The notes below the pieces were generated by a model that ran no database searches, was not told the origin of the DNA, and worked only from the letters and a program-made list of their open reading frames with translations. Below are positions 45,626 through 55,898 of a stretch of DNA of 64,000 nucleotides, piece by piece (the stretch's first letter is position 1; the number at the start of each line of letters is the position of its first letter). Position numbers and translations under genes: made by a program. Origin of the DNA: Xanthoparmelia taractica (taxonomy: Eukaryota > Ascomycota > Lecanoromycetes > Lecanorales > Parmeliaceae); NCBI GenBank assembly GCA_033085395.1, contig JANQBS010000047.1, forward strand, positions 62,001 through 126,000, written 5' to 3'.

Positions 45626-46985
45626 AAGTAGGAGAGAGGGGAAGTACATGGGAGGAGCCGTAGCTTAAAACGTGGAAGGACTTTGCTTGTTCCACCAGCC
45701 ACGAGTCCACGACTTACTATCCGTCAAGATATATATAGACTTCCGTAGAGGTCAAGAAAGTGATTCCAACAGTAACATGTGACAATCAATCGACTAGCGG
45801 GCCGACTTCCGCCCATCCGCACGACATCTGCAACACAACTCGCTCAACAATCCACCTACGCTTACCTGCAAGTCTTCCAAATCCGTAATCTATCTCGCAT
45901 CTCAAATGTCAAAGCCATAAATTTACTCGCTATCCTTTGCATAAGCTCCTTGGCGGAAATCTCTATGTATTTCCTCCACCAACGTCATTACTAACGATAG
46001 CAAACGTGCTTTACTTCACACCTTCCTCCCAAGACTGAACAGCTTTCAGTACAAGAACAGTGGAACAGGAACGGCAACGGGTATATATACCTGGTCTACA
46101 TCAATTGCAAAGTGCTAGGCAAGCTGTTGAATTACGTCCAGCTTCAGCATATTGTGATATCAAGCTGAGTGAGTCCATTCATGGGTACGGTCGCTGGGAT
46201 CGAGGTGTATGGTGAGCCAGATCACCATACGCAGATATAGTATTTCTCCACGGTGCCGGATTATGAAGCTGTGTGCGCTGCGACCTCTTACGCCCTGCAG
46301 GATGCTTTAAGAAAGGCGACGTTTCATGAGGTTCGATGAAGGCTGACTTGATGGTGTAGACGGCCTTCTGTGAGTTGGATCTTGTTTCTTTACCAGACCT
46401 GAGAAGAGTTTTCTTATTAAAACATTTGCTGCAACAGTCTTGAATACGTTCTTTTATTCAAGCACTAAGCTTCGCCATGTTCTTAGGGGGCCGACTGGAT
46501 TTAATCCTGGGTGTACTCAATGGGCATATTAAGTATTTCCCGCTCCGCAGAAAATCGGGCAAGTTCTCGGACGTCAGGATCATCAATCTTGCAGAGTGGA
46601 TGTACGGTTTACGCAGTCCTCGTTGAACGTTCAAACACTTAGCGACGCATTCAGCCCGAACATCGCCGCTGGCCTTACCAAGCGAGGCCGAGAAATTCAG
46701 TCTACACAGACCTATAAGGAAGGTAGGCTCTGGTTGGTAACTCAGTATATTTCCATAGCTGGCAACAATCTCCACACAACCAAGCCTGTGGCGAGAGAGT
46801 CCTTTCGGAACTTTGGTATCCATACAACTATCTATGACGTTAATCATGGTGGATGCGCTGCATAGTGCATACTCATCGGCGCAGTCCGGACATACAGAAC
46901 CAGACAACAACTGAAAAAGATAGACCTCCCCTTCAATCGCCTCACTCACTCGCCCATCCTCAATCTGTACAAAGCCCAAGCAGAT
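45626..46985. other. Intergenic, 1.4 kb
   Basis: No supportable gene. A minus-strand frame at 46458-47255 partly overlaps the aldolase gene antisense and was rejected. Confidence 0.5.
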
Positions 46986-47807
46986 ATGGTTGCAGTCAAC
47001 ATAACCGCCGTCCTCTCGACACTTATCACAGCTAACCATATTCTGGACTACAACTCTGTCCTCGATTGCCTCGGTCACATTTCCGTCCGCAACCCGCTTA
47101 ACGCCAGTACATTTTTCATGACTGGCAAACCGCCACCAGCCCTCGTCACCAGCGCCAAAGACCTCGCCGAATACTACATCAGTGATGGCTCTCCAGTATC
47201 CGCTACTGACATGCGCACAGCCGGATCCCAATATGATGAGCGGTATATCCATCAAAGCATCCTAAAGCGCTATCCAAGCCAAAATAGCGTGGTCCACAGC
47301 CATGCACATAGCGTGATTCCATTCGGGATTAGTGACGTGGCATTCGAACCAACATATCACATGACCGGCTTCATGGGGGAGACAGTGCCCGTGTTTGATA
47401 TCGCAGAATACCTTCCAAACGACACACAGAACATGCTTGTCAACAACCCGCGTTTCGGCGCTGCGCTTGCGGACATGTTTTCGACCCCTGCCCACAATGT
47501 CACGAAGAATAACACGCAACCTGATTACACCGTTGTCTTACAGCGTGGGCATGGTTTTGCCACTGTGGCGACAAGCATTGAGCAGGCGGTCTATCGCGCT
47601 GTTTACACAATTTGGAATGCGGAGGTGCAGGCGACCGCGGTTGAAGTGCAGCTCGCTGGTGGCAAAAACCCTAGCAGTTTGAAGTATCTTACGGCGAGGG
47701 AGGCGGAGGATTGTGTGGCTATGAATGATCAGGGGCTAATGAAGGATTGGCCGGTTTGGGTTGCTCAGACATTGGTAGATCCGCTGTACAAGAATGATCT
47801 GAATTAG
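46986..47807 (+). CDS. Class II aldolase/adducin-domain protein
   Basis: A single-exon 273-aa protein of the class II aldolase/adducin family, which includes L-fuculose-1-phosphate aldolases. The metal site is visible as VVHSHAHSV (His104, His106) with a third His in QRGHGFAT (about 189). Other family features are the N-terminal ANHILDYNSVLDCLGHISVR and the MTGKPPPALVTSAKDL loop. Several Asn-X-Ser/Thr sites occur, and filamentous fungal relatives are often secreted, but no signal peptide is seen from this ATG. The frame upstream does not supply one. Substrate unknown. Confidence 0.87.
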   Translation: MVAVNITAVLSTLITANHILDYNSVLDCLGHISVRNPLNASTFFMTGKPPPALVTSAKDLAEYYISDGSPVSATDMRTAGSQYDERYIHQSILKRYPSQNSVVHSHAHSVIPFGISDVAFEPTYHMTGFMGETVPVFDIAEYLPNDTQNMLVNNPRFGAALADMFSTPAHNVTKNNTQPDYTVVLQRGHGFATVATSIEQAVYRAVYTIWNAEVQATAVEVQLAGGKNPSSLKYLTAREAEDCVAMNDQGLMKDWPVWVAQTLVDPLYKNDLN

Positions 47808-48182
47808 ACCGCACCTACTTGACAGCATGCATACGATCTGGTCTACCTCTAATATTTTGCAGTGCCAAGCACATATTTCTTCGCCTAAAGAGCACTATGG
47901 AATGGCAAGCGGACAGTGTTGAAGCTCGATTCTGAGACGCAATACTTAACAGTAGCGCCGTGCTGTGCACAACTTTGAGAATGAATGAGAAGCTTCTTAA
48001 CGGTTTTCCTATCTCTAAGGCGCATCACACAATGCATATTTACTTCAATATAAGTCTGATTTCTTAATAGCTCACATTGTCTTTTACTGCATTATTTTAT
48101 CGCATAGCCCAATTTGCAGTCATCACAGTCTTTTACCACCCCTCGATCATTCCAGTTGAATCTCTCCAACCACCTCCCCGAT
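47808..48182. other. Intergenic
   Basis: 375 bases, no gene; the next gene's likely promoter. Confidence 0.5.
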
Positions 48183-49286
48183 ATGGATATCTTCGAAGAA
48201 CTCGAGAGTATGGCTGTCAACGCAGCAGACGACTGCGATGTGGAATCCGAGCCCTCTGAAGCAGAGATCCAGAGATGGCAGACATTGTTTGCATATTCCT
48301 ACTCAGAGGCCGTCGAGCAGATCAAGAACCAGAAGAGCGACTATTCGCGCTACCGAGTATCCAACGATCATTGGGACTTGGTAAGGTCGCAGAAGGAGGC
48401 CCAAGGATATTCGCGAGACGCCTACGAGCACTGGATCAAGACGAGGGGCCAGTCGGCATTCTCCTCCCACGGCGCACCAAAACACATTGATACTTCTTCT
48501 TCTTCCTCTCAAGCGCACTCTTCGTACCTGATCCTGCTCGAAGGAATATTAAGTACCCCAAAGAGCATCCAAGACGCCGCCAACCTGTCCGAAACACCTC
48601 CCACCGTCCAAGCAGCCTCGGAGACCCGAGCCGCCGTCTTCTGCAAAATCGACGGCAAAACCAAGCAATCGATCCAAAGTTGGCTTTTACAACAACAAAA
48701 ATCCGCATTCAAGCCTACGTTCGTCCGGCTGTCCAAAGCAAAAAAGGACCTGGACCCGAATTCAAGATACCCAACACTAGGCCTGGAGTCCACTCTGCCT
48801 CAACATCGCTACTCCTCGGACCCAACCTGCGACACCACTATATCACAGCAGCAATCCCCAGCCCCATCAAACCCTCGTACCTCCTCTTACCCAGTCCACC
48901 AAGACACCTACCCAATCCACTACTTCTTCTACGGCACCCTCGCCTCCCCCCCCTTCCTCACCACTCTCCTCTCCCTCCCAGAATCCGAGTCCCCTCCCCT
49001 ATCAATACCCGCCAGCATCACAGGCGGCGTCATCAAGACGACCCGGAATGGTAAATACAAAGCCCTCATCAACGGAAATCCTACAGATATCGTGCAAGGA
49101 TACGCATACGAGGTCACGACGAGGGAACGCGAGGACGCGCTGCTGGTGTATGAGACGGAGAGGTATGAGGTTGTGAGGTGTGGTATCAGGTTGATGGGGA
49201 TGGGAATGGCGGGGGGATGGGGATGGGGATGGGGATGGTGCAGGGGGTTACGTTTAGGTTTGTTGGGGGGTTGTGAGGCTCGGTAG
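48183..49286 (+). CDS. Gamma-glutamylcyclotransferase-like (AIG2-type) protein
   Basis: A 367-aa single-exon frame. The first 100 residues look like a conserved fungal extension (QTLFAYSYSEAVEQIK, DAYEHWIKTRGQSAF), followed by a Ser/Thr/Pro-rich linker. A GGCT/AIG2-like fold starts at about 245 with YFFYGTLASPPFLTTLL, then ITGGVIKTTRNGKYKALING and VQGYAYEVTTREREDALLVYETERYEVVRC. The last ~45 residues (GMGMAGGWGWGWGW) do not look native. A second frame over the same bases reads VDGDGNGGG...MVQGVTFRFVGGL and then stops, matching how this fold normally ends. A +1/-1 shift near 49176-49190 is likely, from mutation or an assembly error. Annotated end is thus uncertain. Confidence 0.72.
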   Translation: MDIFEELESMAVNAADDCDVESEPSEAEIQRWQTLFAYSYSEAVEQIKNQKSDYSRYRVSNDHWDLVRSQKEAQGYSRDAYEHWIKTRGQSAFSSHGAPKHIDTSSSSSQAHSSYLILLEGILSTPKSIQDAANLSETPPTVQAASETRAAVFCKIDGKTKQSIQSWLLQQQKSAFKPTFVRLSKAKKDLDPNSRYPTLGLESTLPQHRYSSDPTCDTTISQQQSPAPSNPRTSSYPVHQDTYPIHYFFYGTLASPPFLTTLLSLPESESPPLSIPASITGGVIKTTRNGKYKALINGNPTDIVQGYAYEVTTREREDALLVYETERYEVVRCGIRLMGMGMAGGWGWGWGWCRGLRLGLLGGCEAR

Positions 49287-50121
49287 CTTTGGCCATCACT
49301 ATTGAATATAGGCGATAAAAGCCCCATATTCACAGTGAGACGAACGTACGCGGAAGACCCTCCTTCAGCGAGCAGGTAGATGGGATCGAAGCAGAGAAGT
49401 GAGCGTGCTCTCGGGGAGAGACAGCTTCGACTGAAGCCAAGGGACGGAAAAGGCGCGCAGAAAAAAATGCGAGTTCACTGCTCTTTCAAAATACGTGGCA
49501 TTCTACAGGTGGAGTCATGGTGATTTGGGATCACTTCAGCTTTGCTAGCAAACCACGTTCACTGACTGGACGATCAAGCATCGTCAAGGAACTTGAGGGT
49601 CCACCTTGTGAGCAAGACTCAACCGCAATCACTTCACTACCTCCTCTGCCCTCGGGCTCGAGTGACACGTCCTTCACGCTGGACTTGAGCGACACGAGGT
49701 TGCCCAAAACAACACCGCCATCACAGTCGCCGATCACACCAACGAGCCGCGTCGAAGAATCCGGAAGTCTACCCCATTATATGCAATCAATCGATACTAA
49801 AGAATTGTCCCGCGGGCTAAGATAACTAGAACAAAATACTTACTGGAAAATTGTGCGAGATCAGCAAGACTGGCTGAATGACTGATTGCTAAGATTGCTG
49901 GGTCGAGTGGGGGAGTAAGTAGAGACCACGCGCTTGGACTCGGGCATGTCACAGGAATGAGATTGAGTGGCATTGATATCGTCAAGTAGAGTATATTCTA
50001 GTAGTTACATGAATATCATTTTCGGGGCTTATTACATGTCATTCCCAGCATATGGACCCGAGTTCAAGTAGGCTGGCTCCAAAGCTTGCTTTACTAATTC
50101 TCTGCGTAAATGGAGAGCCCT
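49287..50121. other. Intergenic, convergent
   Basis: About 830 bases between the 3' ends of the GGCT-like and USP genes; only short frames. Confidence 0.5.
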
Positions 50122-51841
50122 TCAATCAATTTTCGCTTCGGCTAGGCGGCGAGAGGGAGTCAAGTTGTTCGCGAGACGGACGTTGGGCGATACAATCTTT
50201 GTTTTACGACCCGAAAGCTTCTTTCGGGCCACCATGACTGGGGCTGATGATTTGGTGACCAAATAATTTGAAAAGGAGCCAAGGAGGACACTGTGCACCA
50301 GAATCAGTCAAGTCTCATCCCACAACAGATGATGTGCTGATTAGCTTACCCCTTAAGAGCACTGCGTCCACGGGAACCAATGATGACGAGCGTGGGCTTG
50401 AGTCCATCAATCTGCAAAATTGTAAATCCCATGAAAAAAAGTATGCTCGAACGGGTGGATGACGTACAGCTTCGGTGACCATATACTTTGGACTCTTGCA
50501 GTGAATGACTTCAATGGCGACCCTCACCTGGAGCTTCGTCTTTCTCAAGAACCTCAGACAGGTCTCTGACAGCGTCTCAATAGCATGCGCCCGCTCTAGC
50601 TCGGCGTTGGATCTGGATCGACTCGTAGAATCTGACGAGGGCGCTGCACTAGACTTTCGTGAGCCTGGACGGAGAGTGGCCTTGGTTAGCATTAAAGGCC
50701 CCTTCTGTGATGCGACTGTCATTTTATCCATCACTGCGGTAGCATCTTGCATTGCTTTGCCACCGTCACCAATAGGGAGACAATCTCCCGTCTTACCGGT
50801 GCCGACTTCTTCATCAACGGCATAGACTGCAAGAAGAGTGTCGCCGTCTCGTAAGACAGTACCGATAGTCCACTCCAAAGCGTAGGCGGCTTCTTCACTC
50901 AAGTCTGTAGCCACAAGATACGTCCGCAGTCGCCTTGTCCCCTCTTCGGCTTCTCTCTGCATCTGTGCGAAATCACCTCTGATGATGGTCTGGATGACTC
51001 GATGAGGGATCGAACTGTCGATAGGAGAAGTGTTGATGTTCAATTTTTGAGCTCGGCGGATATCATTGAGCTCTTCCGAGTCCGAAGTATTAGGGCTTGG
51101 GCCTTTGCTCACGTTCCGGTCGTAGTTGGTATTGGGATGCACGATGAACCTCTTGGATGTTGATACGGGCTTTTCGCCTTCAGGAGCTGTGACTGTCACC
51201 GTCGGCCGTTCATTGTCTGATGCTGCAGCTCGTTGTGCCACCGAGGTCTTTTTGCTGTCCTGGATATCTCTTTTCCTGCCTCTTGCCTTTGCCGAGCCTG
51301 AAGCCTCATCGCCAGAGCTCCAGGCTTGTGCGTCATCATCACTACTCTCAATCGCAGCCTCTCCGTTAGGGTCGTGAGCATAGTAATCCTTCTTCAATCG
51401 TCCCACCCCAGCGGAGGACAAGACTTCGCTGCCGGATGACAACGCCCTCTGACTCAACCTGGAAGATGGAGACTGCGAACCCGTCTTGAGGATACCGCTC
51501 GTCGAGTTGTGCCTTCCCGCGTTCTTTCGGAGTGGCCCAAAAGACAGACCTCGCCTGATGGCTTCGTGGGGCTCGATGGTTTTTTTCCTTCGCCCTTCGG
51601 AAAGGCTTCCGACTCGCGCAGGCTTGTCTTTATTATAGCCAGAGCTCTGGCTTCTTGCTTGTTGTCGTTCGTCATTTGAAGGCTTTGATATCGTGTCAGG
51701 CAAAGGATTGATGGCGTCGAGGTTGGAGGCTTGCCTCTCTGTGGGCGGGTTTATGGTATCATCCTCTCTTTCCGGGTTTTGTGAATGCAAAGCCTCTTGT
51801 GAATCTTCCAGGGCAGCAGGAGGCTTTGGCTGGTTTTCCAT
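50122..51841 (-). CDS. Universal-stress-domain protein with disordered N-terminus
   Basis: Exons 50468-51841, 50350-50411 and 50122-50290 give 534 aa. The first ~300 residues are disordered and phosphosite-rich (Ser, Arg, Lys). A Usp domain starts at about 305 (RTYLVATDLSEEAAYALEW, then TLLAVYAVDEE). The ATP-binding loop, split over exons 2 and 3, is GSRGRSALKGVLLGSFS, fitting G-x2-G-x9-G(S/T) exactly. It ends SSAPVMVARKKL. A Ser/Thr/Lys-rich insert interrupts the domain after DEEV. Such proteins occur across Ascomycota; the role is unknown, ATP binding predicted. The ATG at 51841 is the first; further upstream only a TTG extends the frame. Divergent from the methyltransferase gene. Confidence 0.88.
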
Positions 51842-52635
51842 CCTTGTCAGGATTTGGTGATCGCCTGCCAATATGTTGGAAGCGGCAGCTCTTTATCGAA
51901 TCTGCAGGTAGAATAGAGGTGCGAAGTTCCCTTTTGACTCTTCTGCAGATTATGAGCTTGCCTTATAAATGGTTAGCTTGGCGTCTCTTCTGCGTCTGTA
52001 AGAAGTCGGGATCTGGCACGGTGAAATCCATCAGCGCGCATACAGAGAGGGGCGCGGACCTCGCAGTGTGCTAGCACGTCCACAGAACAACATCGTCTTG
52101 GTTGGTAGTAGCATGGTATGAGTGATAAGTATTGATTGCTGCTTGGGTCAATCTTCCGAGTCTGCAGCCAAGCAAAAGCCACTTCCAGGTGGGCGCAGCA
52201 TCTTTAGGCAGCCCTGCTTTATGATTGCAAGTGGGAAGATATACCTTACACTCCCATCATGACTCGCCATCATTGCTGTTCGCCCACAACAACTATTATT
52301 ACCCCGCCGCTCTCATCCCTCGCTATTCTTGGCTTGGCAAGCGGCCGGCATAAAGCTTATATCAGAATGTGTCTGGACTCTCTCGGCCCCTCTCGGCACC
52401 ATTGATATTGTTACGGAGACATGCAACATGCAAATCACTCGGTATCCTGTGATCAGAAGTGTAAAAGATTATATCTAGGTAGAAACTTTCCAGCCTCGGT
52501 CCTCTACTCACTCCAGCTCATAGACTACTCCAGCATCATCAGCCTTTCATGTCCGCGTACAAGTAAGTAGCTTTTCTCTCTTGGAATTCAACGTCTTTGA
52601 CCACTTGATATCATCGCAGCTCATGATATAGCAAT
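51842..52635. promoter_or_regulatory. Divergent promoter region, USP and methyltransferase
   Basis: A 794-bp interval with both promoters; no gene found. Confidence 0.5.
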
Positions 52636-53424
52636 ATGTCAACTCAATATGACACTATCCAAGCGCCCTACGACCAGATGCGTAAATGTTCTGTCGCCCT
52701 TATCGAGCGTGCTAATGTCCAAACGACCCTGGCTCCGTTCATCAAGGATGCGCGCGTCCTCGATCTCGCATGTGGCTCCGGCTTCTACTCGTACCAGTTC
52801 CTGAAGTGGGGAGCCAGCAAGGTAGTTGGAGTAGACATCTCTGCAGCCATGATCGGACAAGCGCGCACTGGCAGCTCTCAAATGCCTCCAAACACCGCGA
52901 CAATTGATTTCAGAATAGCGGATTGCTCGAAACCAGTGTCGTACGAAGGGGGTCCCTTCGACATCGTTTTCGGCGCGTGGCTGCTGAATTATGCTCCTAG
53001 TGGTAAGGACATGGTTGACATGTTTCGCAATGTTGCACTCAATCTCAGAGACGGCGGACACTTCGTCGCCGTGACGCCGCCACCAACACAGGATCCTGCA
53101 GCATTCATAGAGGCTGAGACGAAAGCTAGGCCGGATGGATCAGGCGGCCTATTCACCAGTGTTACGGGAGTGGTGGAGGATGGATTCGCTATCCACTTGC
53201 ACGCGGACACGAGTCATGGAGACGTGGATTTTGATTGTTATCATTTGAGGAAGGAGGTTTTTGAGGCTTCTGCGAGAGAAGGCGGGCTTCGTGGTGAGTT
53301 GGCATGGAGCGTGACTGCCGTACCCGATGAATTCTTCAAGGATCGTACGGGTGGTGCTAGTGTGGGAGAACTTGGAAGCTATAATGTGCTGCCACATTTC
53401 GGGATTCTTGTCGTTGCAAAGTAG
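52636..53424 (+). CDS. SAM-dependent methyltransferase
   Basis: A single-exon 262-aa class I methyltransferase. Motif I is VLDLACGSGFYS (residues 41-52), motif II holds the acidic loop VGVDISAAMI, and the DFRIADCSKP segment follows. Motif IV is FDIVFGAWLLNYA, and LRDGGHFVAVTPPP is motif VI. The C-terminal part (DVDFDCYHLRKEVFEASARE) likely forms the substrate side. It resembles fungal UbiE/methyltransferase-25-type small-molecule enzymes. No second biosynthetic gene adjoins, so the substrate is open. Confidence 0.88.
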   Translation: MSTQYDTIQAPYDQMRKCSVALIERANVQTTLAPFIKDARVLDLACGSGFYSYQFLKWGASKVVGVDISAAMIGQARTGSSQMPPNTATIDFRIADCSKPVSYEGGPFDIVFGAWLLNYAPSGKDMVDMFRNVALNLRDGGHFVAVTPPPTQDPAAFIEAETKARPDGSGGLFTSVTGVVEDGFAIHLHADTSHGDVDFDCYHLRKEVFEASAREGGLRGELAWSVTAVPDEFFKDRTGGASVGELGSYNVLPHFGILVVAK

Positions 53425-54041
53425 GCGACGAAAACTTCAAACCCAATCTTGGTATAAAATCGCACCAAAACGACACAACGATCTCTGTGGGTTGACGGGG
53501 CTCTCAAATAGTATCCCATTCCAGCGACAGTTTCGAGTGATGAATGTTTTACACGCACCTTTCATCCCAAGTCCCAGATGGGGTACATGGAACTGCTTTG
53601 CTGTCCATTCTGGCCCGATATGCTTACTCATTTCTGTCGGTTCGCACCTGTTCTTTGCCATCTCGAAGAGGCCTTCACAATCTTCCTCTCTCCCATCGCC
53701 AGAGCGCCGTTGAGCCCAGTGATATATCGTAAAAGTACCATCTTGATGTTACAAGAGAATCGTTTTGCATGACGAGTGGACGATAGAGGATGTTAGAGGA
53801 TGGACGACGAGAGGAAGCGTATTAATGCTCCTGATATTCAGTCAATCTATTTGAGCGCAATGATCGTAGATTGCGCACGATTATATATTGCGCGTCAAAT
53901 GTTTGCAGCGAAGGAGTGGGGCGATGTCGAACCACAGCCCAAAGGCAAAATTGATGGGTGTAGACAATCAGAAAGCTATGATAGGGACAGAGAGAGAGAG
54001 ATGTAGGACTGATATGTACGGTGACTATTATTAGACATACA
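53425..54041. other. Intergenic, convergent
   Basis: About 600 bases between the methyltransferase and RSM7 3' ends; no gene. A short GA run is near 53985-54003. Confidence 0.5.
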
Positions 54042-55191
54042 TCATCTTCTCCTAGACCCGAACGACAGGTTGGCTCGAGCTGCAATACCCAATTTATGAA
54101 TCCCATTCCTTCTGTCCCAGACACCACTCTTCCCTTCCACTATAGCAATCAATTCGTCCGCAATCTTGTGGGCGAACATGGTTCTGCCGCTGCCTTTTGT
54201 ACGTTTCTTCGCTACAGCATCTAGAATCCACATGACAGCGGTCCGTCGTCGCTGCCGTAGGCTCAGGGGTATCGGTATCTGCAACGCCACACCACCACCT
54301 GCCGCGCCTTTTTGGGACCTTATCCGGAGAAGAGGCGCCACTGAATCGATAGCAAGTGTGAGATAGAGTATGGGGTTGAGAGGGAGATGGGTGGTGGGAG
54401 GAGCGCCAGGTATTAGAGGATGCTTAGGATCTGGAGTAGGTGGAGCAGCGGTCCGCAGACGTTCAAGTATCATTGCCATGTTCTGATGATAGATCAATGT
54501 TAGCCCTCTAATACAAATTGTTGTGATTACGAGCCCAGTGAGCGTGTAATGAACAGAGGAACTGACGGGCGTACCCTCTGAGCTTTACTCAGCTTGCCAT
54601 CTTGCATGAGGAGATTCGTAACCTGATGGACTACTGGGTCGTAGCGATGCTTGATATGTGAAGTGCTCGGTAAAGGCAATTCTGGGAGGCCAAATATGTG
54701 ACCCTGATTTTGGACCTCTGCAGACTCTCGGTTGATCATAGCCTCAGCACGCCGCGCAGTCGAGGTCGAATATGATCTGCTTCCTTTAGGTGATGATGCT
54801 TTGAGTCCTTCCTGAATAACTTTGGGCGCCTTCTCTTGGCTTTTTTCATCGCGCTTCAGGACCTATTGTCATATTTGTCGGCTGATGTCATGTTGACGAA
54901 GGAGTTTGCGAGTGCACGTACCTCTTGTACTGATGAGCTTTGGTCCAGGTCTGGTCCTCCTTCACCAGTGATCTTGCTAGTAGCTGCTGCCTCCTGACTG
55001 ACATGCGGCAGTTGGTCTTGATTGGGTCCTTTCGAGTTTTCCGATTCAGGCAAAGGCTTCTCGTCTGCTGTGATGTTTCTTCTTTGCTGTAACCGTAGAC
55101 ATAAGGGCACTCGATAAGCTGAGTATTCTGTTACCTTGGGCCGTACACCAATTGACCGACCAGAGTAGGGTAGTTGAATTCGTGAGCGCAT
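54042..55191 (-). CDS. RSM7: Mitochondrial ribosomal protein uS7m
   Basis: Exons 54922-55191, 54575-54862 and 54042-54482 give 332 aa. uS7m nucleates assembly of the small-subunit head in mitoribosomes. The conserved part runs KHRYDPVVHQVTNLLMQDGK, then AQRNMAMILERLRT, LNPILYLTLAIDSVAPLLRI, the GGVALQIPIPLSLRQRRRTA loop and IHKLGIAARANLSFGSRRR. The first ~50 residues are Arg-rich with few acids, as expected of an import sequence. A possible extra in-frame intron (55087-55134, 48 nt, GTAACA...TTACAG) would shorten it. Divergent from xanthine dehydrogenase across 707 bp. Confidence 0.92.
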
Positions 55192-55445
55192 ATTGGCTTC
55201 TGAAGGTAGATGATTGTTGGCCAGGAAGGCAATTTCGATCAGTCAGAGGTGCCTGGACTTGCAGCACAAAAGAAAGAGGAGAAAGTTTGACGCCCAGGAG
55301 GCCTTTTCTTGAGTGTAATATGATATGGTTACTTAGATCTCAAGTTTGAGCTCTCAGAAGACTGCAGATGGTGCTATATCTGAAGAATCGAGGCGATTAA
55401 ATGGAGGAGTGTTTAAAGCACGCTAATACAATTGGGGTCTAAGGC

Positions 55446-55451
55446 CGATAA
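55446..55451 (+). promoter_or_regulatory. Candidate GATA-factor (AreA-type) site
   Basis: CGATAA matches HGATAR, the AreA consensus of nitrogen catabolite regulation. One site alone is weak evidence. Confidence 0.25.
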
Positions 55452-55671
55452 ACAGCCCCACCCCAAGTTGCCTCCTCTCGAGCACATAGATACCGTGATA
55501 CGTTATGGTACTCTTGCTGTGAGCGAAGATCATGGTCGCCCCGATTTTCCTTTGGGCTTCCTCTTCAAGTCGGATAATTGTGTATTGTGAACGTGGCTAT
55601 CAGACTCCACTCTAACCGTCGGGTACGTGTAGTGCATCGTGGCATGCTTTTGTACAAAAAGAAAATCGACA

Positions 55672-55683
55672 CGGCGAGCTCCG
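55672..55683 (+). promoter_or_regulatory. Candidate UaY/PPR1-type zinc-cluster site
   Basis: CGG-N6-CCG (CGGCGAGCTCCG) about 215 bp upstream of the xanthine dehydrogenase start. In Aspergillus the purine regulator UaY binds TCGG-N6-CCGA; this site has A for T at the left edge and matches the right edge. Confidence 0.35.
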
Positions 55684-55898
55684 ACGAAGGCGGGCTCATA
55701 AAGCATTTAGCCAAAACCAGAGACTTGGGAGTTTATATGTCCTCTTTCTGTTCCTGTCTTTTACAAATTTCCACTTCTGCTTGATTTCTCCATCCTTTGC
55801 AACTTAGGAGCAACGGTGACTCTGAGGCGCAAATATCTACTCCCACGTGTTGCGCCTCCTTCCCTTCTGATTGAAGCACGTTGAATTTCCCACCCAGG

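Larger units (their letters stand above)
55192..55898. promoter_or_regulatory. Divergent promoter of RSM7 and xanthine dehydrogenase
   Basis: A 707-bp region. It contains a GATA-type site (CGATAA, 55446-55451) and a CGG-N6-CCG palindrome (55672-55683). Confidence 0.5.

Noticed and set aside
46458..47255. A 265-codon minus-strand frame
   Set aside because: Half of it is antisense to the aldolase-like gene, which has family motifs; the remainder has no recognisable features.
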